Positions 1-7,303 of a stretch of DNA of 8,772 nt are shown here, piece by piece. The notes below the pieces were generated by a model that worked only from the letters and a program-made list of their open reading frames with translations, was not told the origin of the DNA and made no database searches. The position numbers were made by a program, and so were the translations under genes. The stretch's first letter is position 1, and each line of letters starts with the position of its first letter. The DNA is from Phycisphaerales bacterium. GTDB lineage: Bacteria; Planctomycetota; Phycisphaerae; Phycisphaerales; UBA1924. The DNA lies in NCBI GenBank assembly GCA_025453375.1, contig JALOQT010000026.1, forward strand, positions 1-8,772. Reading direction: 5' to 3'.

Positions 1-418
1 GTGGTGTGCGGTTGATTTCGTCCGCGAGGATGACGTTGGCGAAGATCGGCCCCTTGACGAACCGCAGGCTCCGCGCGCCGGTGCCCTTGTCTTCCTCGAT
101 CACTTCCGTCCCGGTGATGTCGCTGGGCATCAGGTCCGGCGTGAACTGCACGCGGCTGAAGCCGAGGCTCAGGCTCCGCGCCAGCGTGCTGATCAGCAAC
201 GTCTTGGCCAGCCCAGGCACGCCGACGATCAGTGCATGGCCGCGGCAGAAAATCGCCATCAGGATCTGATCGACCACCGCATCCTGCCCGACGATGACCT
301 TGCGAATCTCCTCGCGCAGGCGGGCGTACGCCGCACGAGCCTCGGCGGCGGTCGTGATCGTCTCAATCGGGGCGTGCGCGTGGCTGGAGGCCTGGGCGTC
401 AGACGGCGTGTCGCTCAT
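1..418 (-). CDS. MoxR-family AAA+ ATPase (C-terminal part beyond window)
   Basis: This is the N-terminal 139 codons of a MoxR-type AAA+ ATPase; the gene runs off the left edge. Seen: a 30-residue Ala-rich leader, then VGQDAVVDQ (43-51), Walker A GVPGLAKT (66-73), the family block [15 protein letters not shown] (92-106), [18 protein letters not shown] (122-139) containing Walker B. These blocks are hallmark MoxR sequences. The ATG at 418 is the start; no clear Shine-Dalgarno lies upstream. Family knowledge: MoxR ATPases act as cytoplasmic chaperone-like machines and are often followed by DUF58 and von Willebrand factor A genes, sometimes within envelope or BatABD-like clusters. The downstream neighbours are outside the window, so its client cannot be inferred. 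It follows the zinc-ribbon gene by 87 bases on the same strand and may be in the same transcript. Confidence 0.95.
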   Translation of the reverse strand, partial: MSDTPSDAQASSHAHAPIETITTAAEARAAYARLREEIRKVIVGQDAVVDQILMAIFCRGHALIVGVPGLAKTLLISTLARSLSLGFSRVQFTPDLMPSDITGTEVIEEDKGTGARSLRFVKGPIFANVILADEINRTP

Positions 419-505
419 GCACGAGCGTAGGGCCGGCGGGCCACGACCATGACCGGGGCATAGGCCGGGGCCTGCCCGCGTGTGTGCCCGCGTTTCCGCC
501 CGCAC

Positions 506-877
506 TCAGGGCGTCCAGCGCGTCAGCGAGAAGATCATGATCGCCAGCACGATAAACGCGGTGATCATCACCCACGCCGGCACGCGACGGCGCCGGTTGC
601 GCAAGGCCGCGTCCATATCCGTCTGGCAGTGCGGGCAGAACGTCACGTCGTCATAGGACTCGCCGCCGCAGTTGGGGCAGTGCCGCGTCACGCTGTTGAA
701 GCGTTCAAGGTCCTGCGGGATGGGGCCTTCATCATCATCGTGCGTGCGGCGTGGCGGCGGGCGGTTGGCGCGATTGATGACCTCACCCCGCACGCCCGGC
801 AGGCGCAGACGCCGATCGTTGGGCGACGGAGTGGGCGGCCCGCCGCCGGGGCTGTGTGGGCCGCTGGAATCAGCCAC
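506..877 (-). CDS. Small zinc-ribbon protein with a C-terminal membrane anchor
   Basis: A 123-residue protein of unknown function. Seen: a Pro/Gly-rich, probably disordered N-terminus (1-60); a zinc ribbon CPNCGG...CPHC with cysteines 67, 70, 81 and 84 (CxxC-x10-CxxC); a basic patch RNRRRR (93-98); and one hydrophobic segment (about 100-118) near the C-terminus. The basic patch before the helix suggests the ribbon faces the cytoplasm (positive-inside rule), making it a tail-anchored-like protein. It starts with GTG at 877. The pyrC stop codon (872-870) lies inside its first codons, an 8-base overlap, and a GGAG sits 7 bases upstream of the GTG inside the pyrC end. This arrangement suggests translational coupling to pyrC. 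The cysteine pairs and coding-strand continuity make it a real gene, but no role is recognised. Confidence 0.8.
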   Translation of the reverse strand: MADSSGPHSPGGGPPTPSPNDRRLRLPGVRGEVINRANRPPPRRTHDDDEGPIPQDLERFNSVTRHCPNCGGESYDDVTFCPHCQTDMDAALRNRRRRVPAWVMITAFIVLAIMIFSLTRWTP

Positions 878-2306
878 GGGCGAGCTCCATCGCGACGCGC
901 CCGGCGACGACCGTCATGATCGCACGGCCCTTGACGCGCCGGCCAACAAACGGCGTATTGACGCTCTGACCAGCAAGGTCCGCCGGGCTGATCGTCCAGG
1001 CCATCTCGGGGTCGATCAGCGTGATATCCGCCGGCCCGCCGATGGCCAGTCTGCCCAGCCCGCGCTGGTCCAGCCCGCACAGTGTCGCCGGGGCGAGGGT
1101 CAGCAGTTCGATCAGCCGCGGCCAGGTGATGACCCCGCCATCGATCAGCGCGTGGGCATACAGCCCCAGCGCCGTCTCGAGGCCGATGATGCCGAAGGTG
1201 GCGATATCGAACGGCACCTGCTTGCTTTCGTGCGTGTGCGGTGCGTGGTCCGTGGCCAGGTGGGTGATGGTGCCGTCGGCGATGCCTCGCTTGATCGCGT
1301 CAATGTCGCTCTGTTCGCGCAGCGGCGGGTTCATCTTCAGGCGCGTGTCGTAGCCGCCGTGGGTGGTTTCGATCAGGTCGCAGGTCAGCAGCAGGTGATG
1401 GGGCGAGGCCTCGGCGGTGACGGGCAGGCCGGCCTTGCGTGCAGTGCGGACGATCTCGACGCTGCCGCCGCTGGAGAGGTGCTGGACGTGATAGTTGCAG
1501 CCGATGGCGCTGTTGAGGCGGACATCGCGATCGATGATCAGTTCCTCCGCCGCGCGTGGCCAGCCACCAAGGCCCAGTCGCGTGCTGACGACGCCCGCGT
1601 GCATCACGCCGCCCTTGGAGAGCTGGTGATCCTGGCAGTGCTGCATGAAGACCGACCCGGCGGCGCGTACCGTGACGAGGATCCGCTGCATCACCGACGC
1701 GTTCATCACGCAGTCGCCATCATCGCTGAAGCCCACCGCCCCGGCGCGGTGCATCAGCCCGATCTCCGCCAGTTCCTCACCCTTGCGCCCCTTCGTTGCC
1801 GCCGCGACGGGGAACACGCGGCAGCGCCCCGTCTGCTGTGTGCGATCCAGCACGAACCGCACCATCGCATCGCTATCCAGCGCCGGCGTGGTGTTGGGCA
1901 TGCAGCAGAGCGTCGTAAACCCGCCGGCCACTGCCGCACGAGTCCCGCTGGCGATCGTCTCGGCCCGTTCGTTGCCCGGCTCGCGCAGGTGCACGTGCGG
2001 GTCGATCAACCCGGGCGTGACGAGCAGGCCCGAGGCATCAATCACCCGCGCGCCGGCGATCGCGCCGATCTTCCTGCCCATCGCGACAATCACGCCGCGA
2101 TGCACCGCGATGTCCATCACCTTGGCGGTCTTCGTCGCCGGGTCGATGACCTTGCCCCCGGTGATCAGCAGATCCGTATCGGCGGCGGACTCAAACGTCG
2201 CCTCCGGCCCGATGTGATATCGCCCCGGCGTGCCACCTTCAGCGCGCCCAGCACGTCCAGCATCGACCGACACGCCTTGACGCGAAACGCCCTTCGCAGC
2301 AGCCAT
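870..2306 (-). CDS. pyrC: Dihydroorotase, class I
   Basis: Catalyses reversible cyclisation of N-carbamoyl-L-aspartate to dihydroorotate, step three of de novo pyrimidine synthesis, in the cytoplasm. Amidohydrolase TIM-barrel signatures are all present (numbering from the ATG at 2306): the metal motif DPHVHLREPG (102-111) with H104 and H106, MPNTTPA (136-142), FSDDG (193-197, the Asp position that serves the metal centre in class I bacterial enzymes), H223 in HCQD, TAEASPHH (297-304), KMNPPLR (324-330) and ATDHAPHT (351-358) with D353. The active site therefore looks intact. At 478 residues it is longer than the usual 420-430. The extra length is a Gly/Ala/Arg-rich N-terminal stretch of about 43 residues before DLLITGGKVIDP. 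No ATG falls closer; an in-frame GTG at 2273 would remove 11 residues. No strong Shine-Dalgarno precedes either. It lies 76 bases after the LolA-like gene and overlaps the zinc-ribbon gene. pyrB is not adjacent. Confidence 0.96.
   Translation of the reverse strand: MAAAKGVSRQGVSVDAGRAGRAEGGTPGRYHIGPEATFESAADTDLLITGGKVIDPATKTAKVMDIAVHRGVIVAMGRKIGAIAGARVIDASGLLVTPGLIDPHVHLREPGNERAETIASGTRAAVAGGFTTLCCMPNTTPALDSDAMVRFVLDRTQQTGRCRVFPVAAATKGRKGEELAEIGLMHRAGAVGFSDDGDCVMNASVMQRILVTVRAAGSVFMQHCQDHQLSKGGVMHAGVVSTRLGLGGWPRAAEELIIDRDVRLNSAIGCNYHVQHLSSGGSVEIVRTARKAGLPVTAEASPHHLLLTCDLIETTHGGYDTRLKMNPPLREQSDIDAIKRGIADGTITHLATDHAPHTHESKQVPFDIATFGIIGLETALGLYAHALIDGGVITWPRLIELLTLAPATLCGLDQRGLGRLAIGGPADITLIDPEMAWTISPADLAGQSVNTPFVGRRVKGRAIMTVVAGRVAMELARG
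885..888 (-). promoter_or_regulatory. Shine-Dalgarno for the zinc-ribbon gene
   Basis: GGAG on the minus strand, 7 bases before the GTG at 877, lying within the last codons of pyrC. It decides the GTG start and supports re-initiation or coupling after PyrC translation. It is one of the few clear Shine-Dalgarno sites in this window. Confidence 0.6.
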
Positions 2307-2319
2307 GGCCGAGCGTATG

Positions 2320-2347
2320 CCCGCCCGGGGATTTCAAGAAAGGCGGG
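2320..2347 (-). other. Weak inverted repeat ahead of pyrC
   Basis: CCCGCC at 2320-2325 and GGCGGG at 2342-2347 form a 6-bp stem with a 16-base loop, ending 13 bases before the pyrC ATG at 2306 on the transcribed strand. It sits where a ribosome binding site would be and is not followed by a T-run. It may be chance in GC-rich DNA; a role in pyrC expression is only a possibility. Confidence 0.25.
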
Positions 2348-2382
2348 TGACTCCAGCGTGGCTGCGTCAACACGCCGATCAC

Positions 2383-3372
2383 TCACCGCCGCGGCTTGAT
2401 TTCGGTCATCGGCTGCTGGGCGTTCGGATCCGTGGGGGAGGGTGTGGGGGCGGGTGTGGTCGCGGTCGCGGGCGCATTGCCCTGGACCTGCTCGACGACA
2501 TCGCCGCGCCAGCCCTCGCTGGCCGGGGGCGGCGTCGTGCTGAACGTCGCCGCCGCGGGCGTCGCATTCCACTCCCCGCTGAGGATGATGAACACCTCCG
2601 CACTGGAGTCATCCAGGTTGATCGTCTGGGCGAAGATCGGCATCCAGTCCTTCAGGCGATACCACAGGCGGATCTCGCGGAAGTCCCGCGCGCCGGGCGT
2701 ATCAACCTTCGGCACCAGTTTGATCTGCACACACGTGCTCAGCACCTGGCGCAGCCGCTCATTGTCCGGCGCGTTCTCCAGCGGGTCAGCCAGCGTGATG
2801 ACGAACCGCGCCAGCATGTCCGCCTTGCGCTGGCCGATCGGCAGCGGGAACGGGCCCTCGCCGATCCTCACCGGGTCCTTGACGATCCCCGGTGCGACGA
2901 TCCGCCGGCGCACGAAGAACTTGTCGGCATCGCGCGTCTCCAGCAGCCACGTGCCGTCGAAGATGAACGACTGCTTGTCCTCACGACGCACCGGCTGCTC
3001 GCCCGCGGCACCGCGCACGTCCAGCGTCTCAAACTTCAACGCAAACTTCCGCAGCGGCGGCTGGCCCACCGGCCCCGGCTGCACGACGTAGAAAATCTGT
3101 CCGAACCGCGTGTGCTCACCCCCGCCCTGAATCGCCGGGAAGCGACGAATCAGCCGAATCGGCGCCGTCAGGTTCAGCAGTGTCTTGTCGGCCGACTCGA
3201 TCTTGTCCAGCGCATCGTCAACCTTCGGGTCCACCGCGCTCAGCCCCGCTGCCGGACGCAGCAGCGGCGTCGGCGCGGCTTGGCCCCCGCCTTGCGCGTG
3301 CGCCGCACCCGCCAGCGACACCGTCACCACCGACCACACCGCCACATGCCGCGCCAAAGACTTGCTGTTCAT
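2383..3372 (-). CDS. Secreted LolA-like (outer-membrane lipoprotein carrier-type) protein
   Basis: A 329-residue exported protein. Seen: a signal peptide (basic MNSKSLARH, hydrophobic VAVWSVVTVSLAG, AHA at 24-26 as the likely cleavage site), a mature domain from about 48 to 265, and a low-complexity Pro/Thr/Ala tail (about 270-329). The domain pattern (DDALDKIESADKTLLNLTAPI, then FAIQGGG-like strands, FIFDGTWLLE, LPIGQRKADMLARF, REIRLWYRLKDWMPIFAQTI) recalls LolA/LolB-like half-barrel folds, especially planctomycete LolA-like proteins; this is from memory, not a search. Family role: carrying lipoproteins or other lipids through the periplasm. The start is ATG 3372, because the alternative upstream TTG (3384) leaves no room for the GGAG at 3389-3386. 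It lies between an ABC ATPase and pyrC on the same strand. It lacks the lipobox expected of LolB. Confidence 0.7.
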   Translation of the reverse strand: MNSKSLARHVAVWSVVTVSLAGAAHAQGGGQAAPTPLLRPAAGLSAVDPKVDDALDKIESADKTLLNLTAPIRLIRRFPAIQGGGEHTRFGQIFYVVQPGPVGQPPLRKFALKFETLDVRGAAGEQPVRREDKQSFIFDGTWLLETRDADKFFVRRRIVAPGIVKDPVRIGEGPFPLPIGQRKADMLARFVITLADPLENAPDNERLRQVLSTCVQIKLVPKVDTPGARDFREIRLWYRLKDWMPIFAQTINLDDSSAEVFIILSGEWNATPAAATFSTTPPPASEGWRGDVVEQVQGNAPATATTPAPTPSPTDPNAQQPMTEIKPRR

Positions 3373-3385
3373 AATCGCTCGCAAT

Positions 3386-3389
3386 CTCC
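3386..3389 (-). promoter_or_regulatory. Possible Shine-Dalgarno for the LolA-like gene
   Basis: GGAG on the minus strand, 13 bases before the ATG at 3372, a somewhat long spacing. It is only one base before an in-frame TTG at 3384, which argues against that TTG being the start. Confidence 0.4.
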
Positions 3390-3448
3390 ATCCAGCTAGC
3401 CGCAGCGCCCAACGCGCCCGCCGCCGACCGACGTATTCGCCCGCAGGC

Positions 3449-3536
3449 TAGGCCCCGATGCAGTCCCAATATGGCCCCAGCGAGGCCCCAGTGAGGTCCC
3501 AGTGAGGTCCCAGTGAGGCCCAAACGCGGCCCCCGC
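3449..3536. repeat. Array of 11-bp tandem units (7 clear, 8th degenerate)
   Basis: Consecutive 11-base units on the plus strand: TAGGCCCCGAT, GCAGTCCCAAT, ATGGCCCCAGC, GAGGCCCCAGT, GAGGTCCCAGT, GAGGTCCCAGT, GAGGCCCAAAC, then a weaker GCGGCCCCCGC. The consensus is GAGGYCCCAGT. The central units are nearly identical and the array decays toward both ends, as expected of an expanded and diverging tandem repeat. It fills most of the 196-base gap between the ABC ATPase stop (3569) and the LolA-like start (3372). The period is close to one helical turn, so a bound protein would meet the same motif on the same DNA face. No function is established. Confidence 0.8.
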
Positions 3537-3568
3537 TGGCATGTCAGGATTCTGGAAGGCCCGCCAGG

Positions 3569-4585
3569 TCAATCCCCGCTTCGGTCCGCCCCCGTCGCCC
3601 CCGCCGCCAGTGCCTCGCGGAAGGACTGGCGCTGCTCGCGCGTCGCCGCGCTGCCCTGGACGATGTCCACGAAGATGTCCTCCAGGCTCACGCGCCGCAC
3701 CTCAGCGCGCCTGCAGGGCAGCGCCTCGGCACATGCCGCCAGCACCGTCGACGGCGCCCGATCCGGCGTGATCGTCACCTCCAGCACGCGCCCCACCGCC
3801 TCCACACCCGCGACCCCCGATACGCGCGACAGCACGCTGCGCGCCTCGCCCATCGCCGCCTGCCCAAGCCCCGCCTGGCCGATATCAAACGGCTCGATGA
3901 TCAGCGTCCGCGGGTCAAACGTCCGCTGGATCTCATCGGGCGTCATGTCCAATCGCTTGACACCCTGATGGATCATCACGATCCGGTCGCACAACTGCTC
4001 GGCCTGATACATCTGGTGCGTGCTGAAGATGATCGTCCGCCCCGCCTTGTGCTGCTCATCAATCAAATCCCGCAGCAGGCGGCTGTTGACAGGGTCCAGC
4101 CCGCTGAAGGGCTCATCGAGGATGATCAGATCCGGCTGATGAATCACCGCGCAGATGAACTGAATCTTCTGCTGCATCCCCTTGGACAGCTCCATGCACT
4201 TCTTGCTGTACGCCTCACCCAGCCCCACCCGCGCGATCCACTCCTTGGCCAGCCGCGTCGCATCCGCCGACGACAACCCCTTCAGCCGCGCGGCATAGAT
4301 CACAAACTCCCCCGCACGCATCTTGCGATACACCCCCCGCACCAACGGCAGATACCCAATCCGATCCTTGCTCACCACCGCCGACCGCTTGCCCAGCACC
4401 TCCAGCCCGCCTGAATCCGGAAACAGGATCGACATGATCATCCGGATCGTCGTCGTCTTGCCCGCACCATTGGGCCCGATGAACCCCACCAGGCTCCCCG
4501 TCGGCACCACGAACGACACATCGTCCACCGCCACCTTCGGCCCAAAGGTCTTCCGCAGACGATCAATGACGATGGCATTGGACAT
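3569..4585 (-). CDS. ABC transporter ATP-binding protein, NatA/YhaQ-type
   Basis: A 338-residue cytoplasmic ATPase that would energise an ABC transporter, probably an exporter. Seen, from ATG 4585: Walker A GPNGAGKTT (37-45), signature LSKGMQQK (133-140), Walker B LIILDEP (153-159), D-loop SGLD (161-164), H-loop His190 in STHQM, and a C-terminal domain (about 220-315) ending in VRRVSLEDIFVDIV, typical of the DUF4162-like tail of NatA/YhaQ ATPases. The Q-loop place, usually Gln or Glu after IGYLP, is Leu81 (IGYLPLVRGVY). The upstream GTG at 4603 would add 6 residues; ATG is preferred because the fold starts at NAIVIDRLRKTFG, but neither has a good Shine-Dalgarno. The downstream gene encodes no permease and the upstream neighbour is divergent, so its membrane partner is not in view. 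It is too long and of the wrong subfamily to be LptB. Confidence 0.93.
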   Translation of the reverse strand: MSNAIVIDRLRKTFGPKVAVDDVSFVVPTGSLVGFIGPNGAGKTTTIRMIMSILFPDSGGLEVLGKRSAVVSKDRIGYLPLVRGVYRKMRAGEFVIYAARLKGLSSADATRLAKEWIARVGLGEAYSKKCMELSKGMQQKIQFICAVIHQPDLIILDEPFSGLDPVNSRLLRDLIDEQHKAGRTIIFSTHQMYQAEQLCDRIVMIHQGVKRLDMTPDEIQRTFDPRTLIIEPFDIGQAGLGQAAMGEARSVLSRVSGVAGVEAVGRVLEVTITPDRAPSTVLAACAEALPCRRAEVRRVSLEDIFVDIVQGSAATREQRQSFREALAAGATGADRSGD

Positions 4586-4687
4586 ACCGCCAAGTGTTGG
4601 CACCCTTCACCACCCACGCACACCCCTCATCCATCCCCACGTCTCACGTCTCACGTCTGCGTCGACTCCCTCCATAGACTCGCCCGC
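4586..4687. promoter_or_regulatory. Divergent promoter spacer (ABC ATPase / LptF-G-like)
   Basis: 102 bases between two divergently oriented start codons, so it must hold promoters for both directions unless the genes are read from elsewhere. No clear -35/-10 pair is visible, which is usual by eye in GC-rich genomes. It contains a 7-bp tandem repeat at 4638-4658. The leader of the plus-strand gene is pyrimidine-rich with no Shine-Dalgarno. Confidence 0.5.
4638..4658. repeat. Heptamer repeat CACGTCT x3
   Basis: Three exact head-to-tail copies of CACGTCT at 4638-4644, 4645-4651 and 4652-4658, followed by the degenerate GCGTCGA. It lies in the divergent spacer 30-50 bases before the LptF/G-like start. 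A related heptamer run occurs at 7279-7299. Confidence 0.8.
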
Positions 4688-5839
4688 ATGGGCACGCTGG
4701 ATCGGTACATCGCCCGACAGTTCACCCTCAACGCCATCGCGCTGCTGGTGTTGCTCTGCACGTTTGTCGTCCTCACCAGCGTCTCGCTGAACTTTGACGA
4801 CTTCCTCGAAGCCGCCAAAGGTGCCAGCAGCCAGGGCAACGCCAACCCCGGCTCGGCCCACCGCGTCCTGACCGCCTTGCTCCTGGTCATCGACATCTGG
4901 GGTCCGCGGCTTGTCCAACTCTTCGTCTTCGTCAACGGCTTCGTCCTCGTCGGCGCCATGGGCTTCACCCTCGCCCAGCTCGTCAAGCATCGCGAGCTCG
5001 TCGCCATGCTCGCCGGGGGCGTGCCCCTCTGGCGCGCGATGCGCCCCATCGGCATCGTCGCCCTGGGCTTCATCGGCCTGCAAATCGCCGCACAGGAACT
5101 GCTCATCCCCCGCCTCGCCCCCCTGCTGGCCCGCAGCGATCGCGACGCCGGCAAGCGAGACTTCGCCGCCTTCCGCGTCAACCTCCTGGCCGACGGCCAG
5201 CAACGCGTCCTCATGGCCCGGGACTTCGACCCCGCCGAGGGCGGCGGCACCGCCACCGGTCTCTACGTCCTTGAGCGCGACAGCGCCGGCCGCGCCCTCT
5301 CACGCCTCACCGCCGACACCGCCCGATGGGACGCCGCCGGCGAACGCTGGATCCTGACCAACGGCCAGCGCCGCGAACTGCGCACCGATGACCCCGCCGC
5401 CAACGCCCGCGCGCAAGTCACCCCCGTGCGCGAACTGCGCACCAGTGTCAGCCCCACCACCCTCCTCAGCCAGCGCTATCGCCAGTTCAGCGCCACCCTC
5501 AGCACCCGCCAGCTTCTCGACGCCGCCTCCCTCCCGGGCCTGGCGCGAGACGTCCGCGAGCAGCTCGATCGCCTCGTCTGGGGCCGGTGGAGCGGGTTGC
5601 TGAGCATCCTCCTCAGCCTCATCATCACCATGCCCTTCTTCCTGACGCGCGAGCCGCGCAACATGGTCGCCCAGTCGGTCAAAGCCGCCCCCGTCGCCCT
5701 GGGCTGCCTCGTCGCCGGCGTGCTCGGCGCCGCCGCCCCCGTCCCGACCGACATCATGCCCGTCGCCCTGGCCGCCTTCCTACCCACCCTGGCCATGCTG
5801 CCCATCGCCATCGCCGCCGCCACCAGCGTCCGAAGCTGA
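4688..5839 (+). CDS. LptF/LptG-family permease
   Basis: A 383-residue inner-membrane protein of the LptF/LptG (YjgP/YjgQ) family. Family knowledge: LptF and LptG pair with the LptB ATPase to extract lipopolysaccharide from the inner membrane and pass it to LptC/LptA. Seen: the N-terminal hallmark LDRYIARQF (4-12), TM1 about 13-33, NFDDFLE (35-41), TM2 about 75-97, the cytoplasmic loop KHRELVAMLAGGVPLWR (100-116) matching the conserved coupling-helix region, TM3 about 119-140, a periplasmic domain about 150-290, and TM4-6 at about 302-319, 331-350 and 358-379. The length is normal for the family. F and G cannot be told apart here, and only one such gene is present in the window. ATG 4688 has no Shine-Dalgarno. 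Some planctomycetes have this family without canonical LPS, so the substrate is uncertain. Confidence 0.88.
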   Translation: MGTLDRYIARQFTLNAIALLVLLCTFVVLTSVSLNFDDFLEAAKGASSQGNANPGSAHRVLTALLLVIDIWGPRLVQLFVFVNGFVLVGAMGFTLAQLVKHRELVAMLAGGVPLWRAMRPIGIVALGFIGLQIAAQELLIPRLAPLLARSDRDAGKRDFAAFRVNLLADGQQRVLMARDFDPAEGGGTATGLYVLERDSAGRALSRLTADTARWDAAGERWILTNGQRRELRTDDPAANARAQVTPVRELRTSVSPTTLLSQRYRQFSATLSTRQLLDAASLPGLARDVREQLDRLVWGRWSGLLSILLSLIITMPFFLTREPRNMVAQSVKAAPVALGCLVAGVLGAAAPVPTDIMPVALAAFLPTLAMLPIAIAAATSVRS

Positions 5840-5871
5840 TCTGTCCATCAAGCCCCGCCGTCTTCACATGT

Positions 5872-5902
5872 GGCAATTTGGCCATTTGGAATTTGGCGAT
5901 TT
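5872..5902. repeat. AT-rich short tandem repeat GGCRATTT before sucC
   Basis: Four head-to-tail units: GGCAATTT (5872-5879), GGCCATTT (5880-5887), GGAATTT (5888-5894, one base shorter) and GGCGATTT (5895-5902). It is an unusual AT-rich island in this GC-rich window, inside the 89-base gap between the LptF/G-like stop and sucC, and ends 26 bases before the sucC ATG. It could mark the sucC promoter or upstream leader; no clean -10/-35 pair was found. Confidence 0.75.
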
Positions 5903-5928
5903 CCCCCACCGCCTACCCTCCCATCCCT

Positions 5929-7176
<1,248 letters not shown>

Positions 7177-7200
7177 GCCCCCACCCACCCCGGCCCCACC

Positions 7201-7229
7201 CACCTTCTCCCGCCGCGCGGGAGAAGGTG
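7201..7229. terminator. Strong hairpin between convergent genes
   Basis: A perfect 13-bp inverted repeat: CACCTTCTCCCGC (7201-7213) and GCGGGAGAAGGTG (7217-7229) with a 3-base loop (CGC). It starts 25 bases after the sucC stop and 75 bases after the response-regulator stop on the other strand. There is no T-run on either side, so intrinsic termination is not proven; it may instead stabilise the 3' ends of both transcripts or be part of a repeat element. Confidence 0.6.
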
Positions 7230-7270
7230 CCGAGGCCCGCGTCCAGCGGGCCAACGGCGGATGAGGGTGC
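7201..7270. repeat. REP-like intergenic palindromic element
   Basis: The 13-bp hairpin is followed by a second stem GGCCCGC/GCGGGCC (7234-7240 and 7246-7252, 5-base loop) and then GGATGAGGGTGC (7259-7270). Two consecutive hairpins plus a conserved-looking tail within one intergenic space resemble dispersed palindromic repeats of GC-rich genomes. Only one copy is in the window, so its repeat status is an inference from shape and general resemblance. Confidence 0.5.
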
Positions 7271-7278
7271 ATCTCTCC

Positions 7279-7299
7279 GACGCCTGACGCCTCACGCCG
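7279..7299. repeat. Heptamer repeat SACGCCT x3
   Basis: GACGCCT (7279-7285), GACGCCT (7286-7292) and CACGCCG (7293-7299) are head to tail, ending 4 bases before the response-regulator stop codon. The unit differs by one or two bases from the CACGTCT unit at 4638-4658. Confidence 0.6.
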
Positions 7300-7303
7300 C
7301 TTC

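Larger units (their letters stand above)
3373..3568. other. Spacer between ABC ATPase and LolA-like gene
   Basis: 196 bases, holding the 11-bp array and a GC-rich leader. A minus-strand TTGACC at 3572-3567 overlaps the ABC stop codon and resembles a -35 box, but nothing convincing stands about 17 bases downstream as a -10 box. The length suggests that the LolA-like gene may have its own promoter here, although readthrough from the ABC gene cannot be excluded. Confidence 0.4.

Noticed and set aside
462..473. Short palindrome AGGCC-GG-GGCCT between the zinc-ribbon and moxR genes
   Set aside because: A 5-bp stem with a 2-base loop in GC-rich DNA is likely chance, with no T-run to suggest a terminator.
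672..2399. 575-residue plus-strand open frame across the dihydroorotase region
   Set aside because: It is antisense to pyrC and the zinc-ribbon gene, has Arg/Ala/Asp-rich composition and no recognisable domain; long antisense frames are expected in GC-rich DNA.
2305..3399. 364-residue plus-strand open frame
   Set aside because: It is antisense to the LolA-like gene, Arg/His/Pro-rich, with no motif, while the opposite strand encodes a clear signal peptide and fold pattern.
3218..3523. Minus-strand frame giving a periodic Gly/Leu peptide across the 11-bp array
   Set aside because: The periodicity comes from the DNA repeat (33 bases = 11 codons); it starts at a TTG without a ribosome site and overlaps the LolA-like gene in another frame.
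3449..3536. Possible CRISPR array
   Set aside because: Units are 11 bases long, directly adjacent with no spacers, and no cas gene is present.
4607..5203. 198-residue acidic minus-strand open frame
   Set aside because: It is antisense to the LptF/G-like permease, low-complexity Glu/Asp/Gly, with no domain.
3569..5839. ABC ATPase as LptB partner of the LptF/G-like permease
   Set aside because: LptB is about 240 residues and of another subfamily; this protein has a NatA/YhaQ-type C-terminal domain and is transcribed divergently. Proximity alone is not enough.
5862..5910. Sigma-70 promoter for sucC in the AT-rich repeat
   Set aside because: TTGGCC- and TTCACA-like hexamers exist but none has a credible -10 box at 16-18 bases, so only the repeat is annotated.
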